Assembly: GCF_050003625.1 (NCBI RefSeq)
Contig: NC_134399.1
Coordinates: 37,030,671-37,094,670 of the forward strand
Source: Haematobia irritans
Lineage: Eukaryota > Arthropoda > Insecta > Diptera > Muscidae
Direction: 5' to 3'
DNA: 64,000 bases
Below are positions 11,871 through 21,819 of the stretch, in pieces. Position 1 is the first letter of the stretch; every line of letters begins with the position of its first letter. A program made the translations under genes and the position numbers. The notes beneath the pieces were generated by a model. That model did no database searches. It was not told the origin of the DNA and saw only the letters and a program-made list of their open reading frames with translations.

Positions 11871-12120
11871 AACAAGTAAAGAAAGACTAAAGTCGGGCGG
11901 GGCTGACTATATTACACCTTGCGCCACTTTGTAGATCTATATTTTCGATACCATATCACATCCGTCAAATGTGTTGAGGGCTATATATAAAGGTTTGTCC
12001 CAAATACATACATTTAAATATCACTCGATCTGGACAGAATTTGATAGACTTCTACAAAATCTATAGACTCAAAATTTAAGTCGGCTAATGCACTAGGGTG
12101 GAACACAATGTTAGTAAAAA
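11871..12120 (+). mobile_element. Type-2 DINE-like element, 5' fragment
   Basis: 250-bp 5' end of the element complete at 46640-47667. It starts ACAAGTAAAGAAAGACTAAAGTCGG, then has TATTACACCTTGCGCCACTTTG, and ends at GTTAGTAAAAA. It is followed immediately by a second copy starting at 12121, giving a head-to-tail pair. Confidence 0.8.
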
Positions 12121-12236
12121 ACAAGTAAGGAAAGTCTAAAGTCGGGAGGGGCTGACTATATTATACCCTGCACCACTTTGTAGATCTATATTTTCGATAC
12201 CATATCACATCCGTCAAATGTGTTGAGGGCTATATA

Positions 12237-13168
12237 AAGGGTGATTCTTTTGAGGTTAGGATTTTCATGCATTAGTATTTGACAGATCACGTGGGATTTC
12301 AGACATGGTGTCAAAGAGAAAGATGCTCAGTATGCTTTGACATTTCATCATGAATAGACTTACTAACGAGCAACGCTTGCAAATCATTGAATTTTATTAC
12401 CAAAATCAGTGGCAGAAAATCCGCTTTTTTATCGACAAATTTTGTTCAGCGATGAGGCTCATTTCTGGTTGAATGGCTACGTAAATAAGCAAAATTGCCG
12501 CATTTGGAGTGAAGAGCAACCAGAAGCCGTTCAAGAACTGCCCATGCATCCCGAAAAATGCACTGTTTGGTGTGGTTTGTACGCTGGTGGAATCATTGGA
12601 CCGTATTTTTTCAAAGATGCTGTTGGACGCAACGTTACGGTGAATGGCGATCGCTATCGTTCGATGCTAACAAACTTTTTGTTGCCAAAAATGGAAGAAC
12701 TGAACTTGGTTGACATGTGGTTTCAACAAGATGGCGCTACATGCCACACAGCTCGCGATTCTATGGCCATTTTGAGGGAAAACTTCGGAGAACAATTCAT
12801 CTCAAGAAATGGACCGGTAAGTTGGCCACCAAGATCATGCGATTTGACGCCTTTAGACTATTTTTTGTGGGGCTACGTCAAGTCTAAAGTCTACAGAAAT
12901 AAGCCAGCAACTATTCCAGCTTTGGAAGACAACATTTCCGAAGAAATTCGGGCTATTCCGGCCGAAATGCTCGAAAAAGTTGCCCAAAATTGGACTTTCC
13001 GAATGGACCACCTAAGACGCAGCCGCGGTCAACATTTAAATGAAATTATCTTCAAAAAGTAAATGTCATGGACCAATCTAACGTTTCAAATAAAGAACCG
13101 ATGAGATTTTGCAAATTTTATGCGTTTTTTTTAAAAAAAAGTTATCAAGCTCTTAACAAATCACCCTT
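12237..13168 (+). mobile_element. DD41D mariner-like element, internally deleted
   Basis: 932-bp element with termini AAGGGTGATT / AATCACCCTT, flanked by TA at 12235-12236 and 13169-13170. Cutting it out with one TA restores exactly the host sequence GGGCTATATATAAAGGTTTG found uninterrupted at about 11978-11997, which proves the boundaries. It encodes the pseudogene described separately. Confidence 0.9.
12350..13062 (+). pseudogene. DD41D transposase with missing middle
   Basis: The N-terminus opens at 12350 (MNRLTNEQRLQIIEFYYQN), then jumps at about 12407 into the catalytic half in a different frame, AENPLFYRQILFSDEAHFWLNG. Most of the HTH and linker is deleted. The catalytic core is complete: FSDEAHF, then WFQQDGATCHTAR, then WPPRSCDLTPLDYFLWG. 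There are 41 residues between the second and third aspartates, the signature of the DD41D (rosa-type) mariner group. The 217-residue C-terminal frame is otherwise free of stops to its end at 13062, so this copy is probably younger than the Himar1-like ones. Confidence 0.88.
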
Positions 13169-13639
13169 TATAAAGGTTTGTCCCAAATACATACATTTAA
13201 ATATCACTCGATCTGGACAGAATTTGATAGACTTCTACAAAATCTATAGACTCAAATTTTAAGTCGGCTAATGCACTAGCGTGGAACACAATGTTAGTAA
13301 AAAAAAAAATATGGGAAACATCTAAATATGAAGCAATTTTAAGGAAACTTCGCAAAAGTTTATTTATGATTTATCGCTCGATATATATGTATTAGAAGTT
13401 TAGGAAAATTAGAGTCATTTTTACAACTTTTCGACTAAGCAGTGGCGATTTTACAAGGAAAATGTTGGTATTTTGACCATTTTCGTCGAAATCGGAAAAA
13501 CATCCATATAGGAGCTATATCTAAATCTGAGCCGATATCAACCAAATTTGGCACGCATAGCGACAATGCTAATTCTACTCCCTGTGCAAAATTTCAACTA
13601 AATCAGAGTTAAAAATTGGACTCTTTTATAATTTTTAAT

Positions 13640-13960
13640 GGATTCTAACGCTTGTCTGAAACGTTTGACCTCAAATATTTTCAAAAATGCACAATTTTTT
13701 CAGATTGGATTTAGAATTTTTTTCAACAAAATTTAAATGATGTGTACCATTTTATGAATTCTTACTCTGTTTTTAACCTATTTGAAACAAAAAATGTTAA
13801 AATTACCCATTAAAAGTATGAAAAAAGTATGTTATAAAAAATTGAATGAAAATAACTTCCTGGGTAGTTAAAATAAAGAACATTATTGCGAGTGCATCCT
13901 CTAGAAGTGCTTTTAAAGTTTTGCCTTTGGAAGAACTTTCAAATTTTTTTGCTGGGCCAT
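13640..13960 (+). repeat. Dispersed repeat with opposite-strand relative at 51970-52540
   Basis: Shares, in inverted orientation, AAACGTTTGAC, AATATTTTCAAA, TTTTTAACCTATTTGAAA and TTTTTTTGCTGGG landmarks with 52080-52220 and 52455-52480. The right edge carries a 22-bp fragment of the SINE head (13957-13978, minus strand). Family unknown, no coding. Confidence 0.5.
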
Positions 13961-13979
13961 TGCACCACGGTGGCTCCCA

Positions 13980-15493
13980 AAATCCTTAAAGGAAGGTCAA
14001 AATCTTTGGATCCAAGTATACTTTTTTTTTGAGTACATGACAGATAATCAGTATTAGCTTTGGATATATCTAAAAAGTAGCACAAAAAGTGTCTTTCTTT
14101 CTCGAAAAGATTTTTTTTCGAAGAGAAAAAATGCATACAAAAAACATAGTTAGAGAACAAATTCAGTGTTTATTCATTTTTAGCATTTTCATTTATAATG
14201 AAATGTTCTTCAAATCAAATTAATTTTCTTTCTACCCAAATGAAATATTTTTCGAATCAAAAAGAGATCTTTTACAACTTAAATGAGACTTTTTTTTACT
14301 TTTTTGTTTTGTTTTATTTTTAGTATGGTCATTTTTATTTAAGGATTTTGGTATTGACTGCTACGCTTCTTTAAACCTTAAATTACCAAGATCATTTTTT
14401 TATGAAGTCTTTTTTCGAATTTCTTGATTCCAAAAATGGTCAACATTTATTCAAGGACAAAAGATTTCACGGCTTCTTCTGGACTGGAATACCCATGATA
14501 AACGATTTTTGAGATATTTTGATTTTTTGATGTTGAGTGCTTCTTTACATCTCAAATGGCCAAGATAATCTTTAGGAAGTTTTTTTTGTTTTATTTCAAA
14601 AATGGCCAACTTCATTTAAGGACCAAAAGACTTCACGGCTTCTCTTGGACCTAAATGCCCAATATAACTGTATTTTTTTTTTTTTTTTTTTTTTGAGAAA
14701 TTAAAAGAAAACCTTGACTATGTTGTATCTATGAAGATACAAGTAGCTTTTAAGGGGTATTAAAAAGTTTTTTTGTTTTTTGGGAGGCATCTCGTCTTTT
14801 ATTACTTTAATTTATTGCTACCTCAATATATTTTTTTTGTTTTTTCACTGTTTAGCTTTATGTTCAAGTGAAAATATTTACGGTAAATATTCATAATTAT
14901 AAAAATATTACATTGTAAATTAGAGAGACGAAAGCGTGGACAAGGTTTTAATTCAAATGTTGACAGCTGACATTCATTGCAAAGAAACCGCAAGAGTATA
15001 TTCCAACCAGTTCCTGGAAATGAACCGGTGCGGAGATTTAAACTAACACCATAGATTTAGAAAAACAAAAACAAAACGAAAAAACTACCGTACAAAAGGA
15101 ACAGTGTCAACGTTCTCTTCTAACAGCTCAAAGTAGAAATAGAGCCACAGTTAAAAAAAAAACCGGTAAGCACCCCATAATCACACTAACAAATGCTGCG
15201 TAGTAAATAATCATAAAACATTAATGCAAACACAGAACCAATTTGGACTTTAAATCAAAGTATGGAATATTGGAAGCTAAGAGGGAGATGAAGTTTTCTT
15301 TGTATTTAAATTCTATTTATACTAAAAAAAAATTACTAGGTTTCCTTCATAATGAACTAAAGACGAAGCTTAATACAGCGGCATAAAAAGTGGCACTCTT
15401 TTTCATAAAGAAAAATACAAATTAATTGCATTTTTACTAGTTTCTCTAAATAGAATTGTCAAATCACTTGTTTCAAATTAAATTGAAATTATA
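13980..15493. other. Non-coding stretch with a degenerate tandem pair
   Basis: 14040-14160 holds a GTGTC/GCACAAAAAGTG repeat copy. 14330-14500 and 14505-14665 are two diverged copies of a roughly 166-bp unit sharing CAAGGACAAAAGATTTCACGG-like and CCAAAAATGG(T/C)CAAC landmarks. Poly-T lies at 14671-14694. The rest, to 15490, is AT-rich and featureless, with another GTGGCACTCTTTTTCATAAAG copy at 15388-15410. No gene seen. Confidence 0.4.
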
Positions 15494-15785
15494 CTAACAA
15501 TCATTTAATTTCGATTTCATCCACATCATCACCACTTAAACTTTACGGATCAGAGGAGTACCACAAATTACCAACAATTGACAACTTACGTTGCATACTT
15601 TTAGACGGTACACATGGCTGCTTGAAAACGTCGTAAGAGCAAGTAAAAGTGACCACAAATAGTGTTGATAGCATAAGCTCTATTATTTGCTAAGGCATTA
15701 ATACCATTCGTATTCTTACAAGGATTTAGTATCAAAATTTAAAAAATATATTATGGAAGTTTTAAAAAATATATTATGGAAGTTT
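15494..15785 (+). repeat. 250-bp direct repeat, left copy
   Basis: Matches 17694-17944 throughout: ACTTTACGGATCAGAGGAG, CAACAATTGACAACT, GCATACTTTTAGACGGTACA, GTCGTAAGAGCAAGTAAAA, ACAAGGATTTAGTAT. Its last 40 bp contain an extra small tandem copy of AAATATATTATGGAAGTTT. It abuts the truncated 3' end of the DINE-like element. Confidence 0.8.
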
Positions 15786-15929
15786 AAGATCCCATAAAGT
15801 ATATATATTCTGGGTCGTGGTGAAATTCTGAGTCGATCTGAGCATGTCCGTCCGTCCGTCCGTCTGTTGAAATCACGCTAACTTTCGAACGAAACAAGCT
15901 ATCGACTTGAAACTTGGCACAAGTAGTTG

Positions 15930-16955
15930 TTATTGATGTAGGTCGGATGGTATTGCAAATGGGCCATATCGGTCCACTTTTACGTATTGTGTGGTCCGTT
16001 TTATATGGGGGCTATAAACGGACCCCACAATTTGGCTTGCGATTGCTCTAAGAGAAGCAAATTTCATCCGATCCGGCTGAAATTTGGTACATGGTGTATA
16101 TATATGATCTCTAACAACAATGCCAAAATTGGTCCATATCAGTCCACTTTTACGTATAGCCCCCATATAAACGGACCCCCAAATTTGGCTTGCGATTGCT
16201 CTAAGAGAAGCAAATTTAATCCGATCCGGCTGAAATTTGTTACATGGTATTAGTATATGGTCTCTAACAACCATGCAAAAATTGGTCCACATCGGTTCAT
16301 AATTATATATAGCCCCCATATAAACCGATCCCCCGATTTGGCTTGCGGAGCCTCTAAGAGAAGCAAATTTCATCCGATCCGGCTGAAATTTGGTACATGG
16401 TGTTGGTATATGTTCTCTATTGACCATGCAGAAATTGGTCCACATCGGCCCATAATTATATATAGCCCCCATATAAACCGATCCCCAGATTTGACCTCCG
16501 GAACCTCTTAGAGGAGCAAAAGTCATCCGATCTGATTGAAATTTGGTACGTGGTGTAAGTATATTGTCTCTAACAACCATGCCAAAATTGGTCCATATCG
16601 GTCCATAATTATATATAGCCCCCATATAAGCTGATCCCCAGATTTGACCTCCAGAGCGTCGTAGAGGAGCAAAATTCATCCGATCCGGTTGAAATTTGGT
16701 ACGTGGTGTTAGTATATGGTATATAACAACCATGCAAGAATTGGTCCATATCGGTCCATAATTATATATAGCCCCCATATAAATCGATCCCCAGATTTGT
16801 CCTCCGGAGCCTCTTGGAGGAGCAGAATTCATCCGATCCGGTTGAAATTTGCAACGTGGGGTTAGTATAAGACCGCTAATAACCATGCCAAAATTGGTCC
16901 GTATCTGTCTATAGTTATATATAGCCGATCCCCAATCACACAAAAATTGGTCCAT
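15930..16955 (-). repeat. 153-bp tandem array (spurious 341-residue frame)
   Basis: About six units of 153 bp with landmarks CCCCATATAAAC/GGGGGCTATATATAATTATGG, CAATTTTTGCATGG and AAATTT(C)AGCCGGATCGGATG. Because 153 = 51 x 3, one frame stays open across units and yields a peptide of 51-residue repeats (MGAIYNYGPIWTNF... motif). The same array shape recurs in four other elements with different copy numbers and breaks. I regard the frame as a by-product of the repeat, not a gene. Confidence 0.85.
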
Positions 16956-16969
16956 ATCGGTTCATAATC

Positions 16970-17312
16970 ATGGTTGCCACTCGAGCCAAAAATAATTTAC
17001 CAAAATTTTATTTTTATAGAAAACATTATCAAAATGTTATTTCTATAGAAAATTTTGTCAAGATTTTAGTTCTAAAGAAAATTTTTTCCAAATTTTATTT
17101 CTACAGAACATTTTGTCAAAATTTTATTTTTATAGAAAATTTTGTCAAAATTTTCTATCTATAGAAAATTTTGTAAACATTTTATTTCTATAGAAAAATT
17201 TTGTCAAAATTTTATTTCTATAGAAAATTTTGCGAAAATTTTATTTTTTTAGAAAATTTGTCAAGATTTTATTTTGTCAAAATTTTATTTCTATAGAAAA
17301 TTTTGTCAAACT
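16970..17312 (+). repeat. 29-bp minisatellite array inside a DINE-like element
   Basis: Begins ATGGTTGCCACTCGAGCC, then AAAAATAATTTACC and about 11 units of the inverted 29-bp motif (TTTTGTCAAAATTTTATTTC). The same module, same bracketing sequence and same position within the host element recur at 47940-48290. Confidence 0.85.
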
Positions 17313-17693
17313 TAATTATATACGTATTTAATCGGCCTTTTTTAGTTTAATATATATCCCGTATGAACTACCTTGCAATTTAGAAGACGTTGTTAGGAAG
17401 TTTTAAGATACCTTGCCATCGGCAAGTGTTACCGCAACCCAAGTAATTCGATTGTGGATGACAGTCTTCAGTAGAAGTTTCTACGCAATCCATAATGGAG
17501 GGTACATAAGCTTCGGCCTGGCCGAACTTATATCCCGTATGGACTAACTTACAATTGAGAAGACGGTGTTAAGAAGTTTTAAGATCCATAACCCAAGTAA
17601 TTCGATTTTGGATGACAGTATTTCGTAGAAGTTTCTACGCAATCCATGGAGGAGGGTACATAAGATTCGAACTTACGGCCGTATTTACTTGTC

Positions 17694-17944
17694 CTAACAT
17701 TCATTTTATCTCGATTTCATGCACTATCGCCACTTAAACTTTACGGATCAGAGGAGTACCACAATTTACCAACAATTGACAACTCTCGTTGTATACTTTT
17801 AGACGGTACATATGGCTGCTTTAAGACGTCGTAAGAGCAAGTAAAAATGACCACAACTCTATTATTTGTTAAGGTATCAATCCCATTCGTAATCTTACAA
17901 GGATTTAGTATAAAAATTTATAAAATATATTATGGAGGTTTGGT
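17694..17944 (+). repeat. 250-bp direct repeat, right copy
   Basis: Second copy of the 15494-15785 repeat, about 88 percent alike by eye. It starts immediately after the 5' terminus of the DINE-like element. The right copy lacks a 19-bp stretch (AAATAGTGTTGATAGCATAA-type) present in the left one. Confidence 0.8.
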
Positions 17945-19171
17945 TTTAATAAATTTCCATTTTTTTTTAATTTCAAATTAAATAATATTTTTAATATTAG
18001 AATTAAATATAAAAAATTAAATGAAACTTTTTTTCCTGGAAGTGTTTGTTATAATTTGCTTTAAATATTAATCATGTGATAAAGGGGCTAATATTTTCGT
18101 GATGAAAAAGACGTATTTTAGCTACTCTAACTTTCAAAGGCCAAACTAACATAACATTCAACTATATCCTTTCAGGAGTACTCCTTAACGTTCATTACAT
18201 TTTATTTTGAAGGTTGTCTTTTGTACTCCTTCCACAAAACAATATTAAATAGTAGTCGTAGATGATGTGACTCTAACAGCCAGTTGAAAATTCCCAGATT
18301 AATCGCCCCATATTCTGTAACACAATATTGTTTTTACATAAAATTATTTTCCTTCTTAGTAGCAGTGAATCATTCTGAAGAGAAAAAAACAACAACATAA
18401 TAAAATTGTATGTTTATAAAAATCCACTAATAATGACTAACATTGAAAAACAAGCGTTTTACATGGACTTTCTCATGTGGCCACATATTCCAGGGGGGCG
18501 CCAATGTCAGTCTCAGTGATAGGAAAATGTTATCGCTTTGAGGGCAGTGAATCACTTTGAGGAAAAAAATTATAGAAGAAAACTAAAGTTGTTGTAAAGA
18601 AAAGACATACATATAAAAATGAAAATATATATTTTTTTAATTTTTCTTCAATTTTTATATATAGCGATATTTTAAGTATGAAAAATCTGATTTTTTTTAT
18701 TTTTTTATAGTATCCAAAGTTCTTGAAATAATGATATATTTTTTGGCTCTAACACTAGCTTTTTTTCTGTGTATTATCTTTATTTGTTTGTTATTGTGGA
18801 AACAACGACATAAGTTTATTCTGCTGATTTTTCATTTATCTTTTTAAGTTATAAATAAAGATTTTCTATTAAGCCAAATTTAAAAGAAAATTAATTGCAT
18901 TTGTATATTTTTGTGTTCTATGTATGTATGTAAATAGAATTTTTTTTTAAATATAAACAATTTATACAGAAATAATTATGTAAACAATTTTGAGTGAAAT
19001 TCTTTTAAATTCTTTTCTATTCGTCCATTGATAATTGTATGAATGAACAGGATATTTAGCAACTAGAAAATAAGGCAGTAAATATTTTTCGCCAGAAAAA
19101 TTATTTTTAGTTACACAGTGGAATCATCAAGTGACCATTGTGCACTATGCAATCAGATAATATTTTTAATA
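17945..19171. other. Non-coding intron stretch, no gene seen
   Basis: AT-rich with long homopolymer-like runs (18630-18720). No recognisable transposon ends or domains. 18440-18560 is locally less AT-rich, but its frames are short. Confidence 0.4.
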
Positions 19172-19245
19172 CAGTGAAACCTCTAAAAAGAGGATCGCCT
19201 CAATTTTGACCACATTAGGTAGGTGTCCACCTATGAGAGGGCAAT
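19172..19245 (+). repeat. Fragment of pogo-like MITE
   Basis: Starts CAGTGAAACCTCTAAA after TA (19170-19171) and shares the GTGTCCACCT box with the complete element at 24154-24275. The right end is not found, so this is a broken copy. Confidence 0.5.
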
Positions 19246-19435
19246 TTTAATGTGATTTGTGTAGAGGCAGTATTCTTGGAAATCATTACCTTCGTTGTAA
19301 GTAGGACATTCCAGTCGAGCGTAGGGTAATGCTTAAGGTAATGCCATAACAGCTTTCGGTAACCAGTTTTGTAACTACTTACACATAAGCTTTTATCAAA
19401 TAGTGATCTTAGCGATTAGAAAAGCGGACGACCTA

Positions 19436-19772
19436 GGTTAGGTGGCAGCCCGATGTATCAGGTTCACTTAGACTATTCAGTCCATTGTGATACCCCTTGG
19501 CGAACTTCTCTCTTATCACTGAGTGCTGCCCGATTCCATGTTAAGCTCAATGACAAGGGACCTCCTTTTTATAGCCGAGTCCGAACGGCGTTCCACATTG
19601 CAGTAAAACCACTTAGAGAAGCTTTGAAATCCTCAGAAATGTCACGAGCATTACTGAGGTGAGATAATCCACTGCTGAAAAACTTTTTGGTGTTCGGTCG
19701 AAGCAGGAATCGAACCCACGACCTTGTGTATGCAAGGCGGGCATGCTAACCGTTGTACCACGGTGGCTCCCA
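19436..19772 (-). repeat. tRNA-derived SINE with 12-bp target-site duplication
   Basis: Full-length SINE on the minus strand. The head with GGGAGCCACCGTGG..., A box and B box (GGTTCGATTCC) is at the right, and the (CCTAA) tail end is at 19436. GCGGACGACCTA is repeated at 19424-19435 and 19773-19784, the mark of LINE-machinery insertion. The B box is intact (GGGTTCGATTCCTGC on minus). The body frames (19453-19662, 19613-19807) are not genes. Confidence 0.92.
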
Positions 19773-19998
19773 GCGGACGACCTATTTAAGGGACTTGAAG
19801 ATAGCATCAGAGGGCCCGTGAATATATCTCATATGTGGCTGGAAAGGCCCTAGAGACATCGATCGTAAAGCTATGCTGAGAGATAGCAACAAATTAAGGA
19901 ATTAGCTAGGCAACCAGTTCATCATTGTACCAATCGACAAATTTCTTAGAATACTCATGAAGTTATAAATTAGCTAAATTCATAAGCTATATAAGCTA

Positions 19999-20286
19999 CA
20001 CACAAAGAATTTTTTTTCTGATTCAATCACGAAATTAATTGATCCAATTAATTTTTTAATTGAAATGTCTTCAATCACAGAAATGGTAGTATCAATTAAA
20101 AAATTAATTGACAGTCAATTCAAAATTAATTGATCCAATTAAAAAATTAATTGATACTATTAATTTGTGTGATTGATTTTTATTTCAATTAAAAAAATTG
20201 TTGAATCAATTAAATTTTTAATTGAATATTTTTTAAAACTCAATTAAGATTTTAATTGGAAAAATTTTCGTGAAATTTTTTTCTGT
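19999..20286 (+). mobile_element. AT-rich MITE ('Attaa' family)
   Basis: Begins CACACAAAGAATTTTTTTTC after TA and ends AATTTTTTTCTGT. The inside is a chain of AATTAATT and TTAATTGA palindromes. Near-identical copies at 28429-28718, 30538-30815 and 37442-37704 give the family consensus and a length of 260-290 bp. Confidence 0.8.
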
Positions 20287-20289
20287 TTA

Positions 20290-21819
20290 TGAAAACTTTA
20301 CAATAACTTTGGAATGACTCTATCATTTGGGCGAAAATACAATGAGGTAACAAAGTAACATATTTTGGGCAAAATGAAAACGCCCTTTGAGAATTGGGAA
20401 ATACGCCAAAGAGAAGTAAATACTGAATTTTTTTATAACTCTCCTTTTGTTCCACTGTTTGCCATCACATATTTTATGTGCATACCTTTTTTCAAAATAA
20501 TTTGCTATTTGTTATTTTTATTGCTTTTGTTTGTGAAACGATCGATATGTACAAAGCAAATCTAACTAGAAAAAAAAAGAAAAACAAAGAAAAGAAAATT
20601 TGGTTGATGAGTAAGATGACTAATTCACATTTACACAATTGAACCAAATTCGTTTAAATTTAAAATCAAATTATTTGAAATGAACAACTGCCACCAGCAA
20701 CACCACCACCCCAGAGGAAAACATAGCCACCAGCAAATGCTTAAATAGAACACCAACAACAACAAGAAACCATTGCTGTCAGCAATAACAGCAGCAAACG
20801 CCAATAAAAAGACTTTCTAAATTAAACAAATTCGTTAAAGCCTTTGGGGGGGAAAACAGGGAGAGAGGTTTATATCCAATGCGGAGGTGGAGAATTTTTA
20901 AGAAAAACATACAAATAAATTCTAAACACACTAATCCACAAAAATCCTATCCTAGATCACATGCTAATGGACAGGTAGATAGGTGGGTAAGTGGTACAAT
21001 AAATATGGACGCTTGTATGTTGCCCATGTGATGACGATCATGAATCAGTCGTCTTGAAATGTTGTAAAGGCCGAAATGGTAAACAAACAATTTTTTATTA
21101 TTTTTTTGGGTGATTTTTTACTACACTCAGAAATAAAAAATTTTACAAAAAATGCGATTTCTGTTTACAAAAGTTTTTAGCTTTGCATCCACTTATCACA
21201 ATGGACTGAATAGTCTAAGTCAGCCTGAATCTTAATCGGGCTGCCACTTTAACCTTAACTTTTAACAGAAAGCTTGTTTGTAATTTCGATGGAAGAAGAT
21301 TTTTAGATATTGTGACTTTTTAAAGTTTCTACCATTAAACCCACTCAAATTTTCATCTGTAATCTCCATGGAAGAAAATTCTTCGATATTTGAATTTCAG
21401 AATTATAATTTTGTTTTGTTTTTGTTTTTCTTTCTTTTTGCAGTGTACAATTTTTAAGTATTTAATGTTGTAAATACCATAAACGAAAAAATATTTTTTT
21501 ATACTTTTTGGGTATTATTTCTGCACTCGGGTATTCAAAAACATTACAAAAAAATCGTTTTGTTTCTACCTATTTTTCAGTGTAAAATTTTTCAGTTTTT
21601 GGATGTAAAAAATATAATAAAAACTTTGGGAATAAGAAACATAGTAACAAATTCGTATTTCTTTTTACAAAAGTTTCTACGTTTGAATGCTCTCAAGCAC
21701 AAAAAAAATCTAATTAAAAATTTTGTGAAGTTGAAATTGTAATCAATTAAAAAATTAATTGATATATTTAAGTTTGTAATAAAATTAAATTATTCGAATC
21801 AACAATCTAATTAAATAAA
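20290..21819. other. Non-coding stretch with a SINE 3' fragment
   Basis: Contains CAACA/CAGCAA-rich sequence at 20690-20800 and, at about 21195-21262, a 5'-truncated SINE 3' end (ATCACAATGGACTGAATAGTC ... GGGCTGCCAC). The rest is AT-rich with no gene visible. Confidence 0.45.

Larger units (their letters stand above)
12121..13620 (+). mobile_element. Type-2 DINE-like element, split by DD41D insertion
   Basis: The 5' end at 12121 repeats the copy at 11871 almost exactly. It is interrupted at 12237-13168 and resumes with TAAAGGTTTGTCCC at 13171. It then continues through the region matched, on the other strand, by 47230-47420 (GCAGTGGCGATTTTAC, GGAGCTATATCTAAATC). It lacks the GTCY-microsatellite 3' end, stopping near 13620 where another repeat begins. 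Confidence 0.75.
15786..17692 (-). mobile_element. Type-1 DINE-1/mini-me-like element, 3'-truncated
   Basis: Read on the minus strand, the 5' end (ACAAGTAAATACGGCCGTAAG) is at 17692. A second, slightly longer copy of the same 5' leader ends near 17530. A 29-bp-repeat insert (16970-17310) follows, then six 153-bp tandem units, then the conserved core with TTCGTTCGAAAGTTAGCG, a (GGAC)n box (15847-15864 on +) and AGAATATATATACTTTATGGG. It stops at 15786, without the last 80 bp or so found in other copies. The layout of a 5' leader, central minisatellite, GTCY microsatellite and TA-rich core is that of DINE-1/INE-1 elements, which are non-autonomous Helentron (rolling-circle) relatives. Family assignment is from memory. 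Confidence 0.75.
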
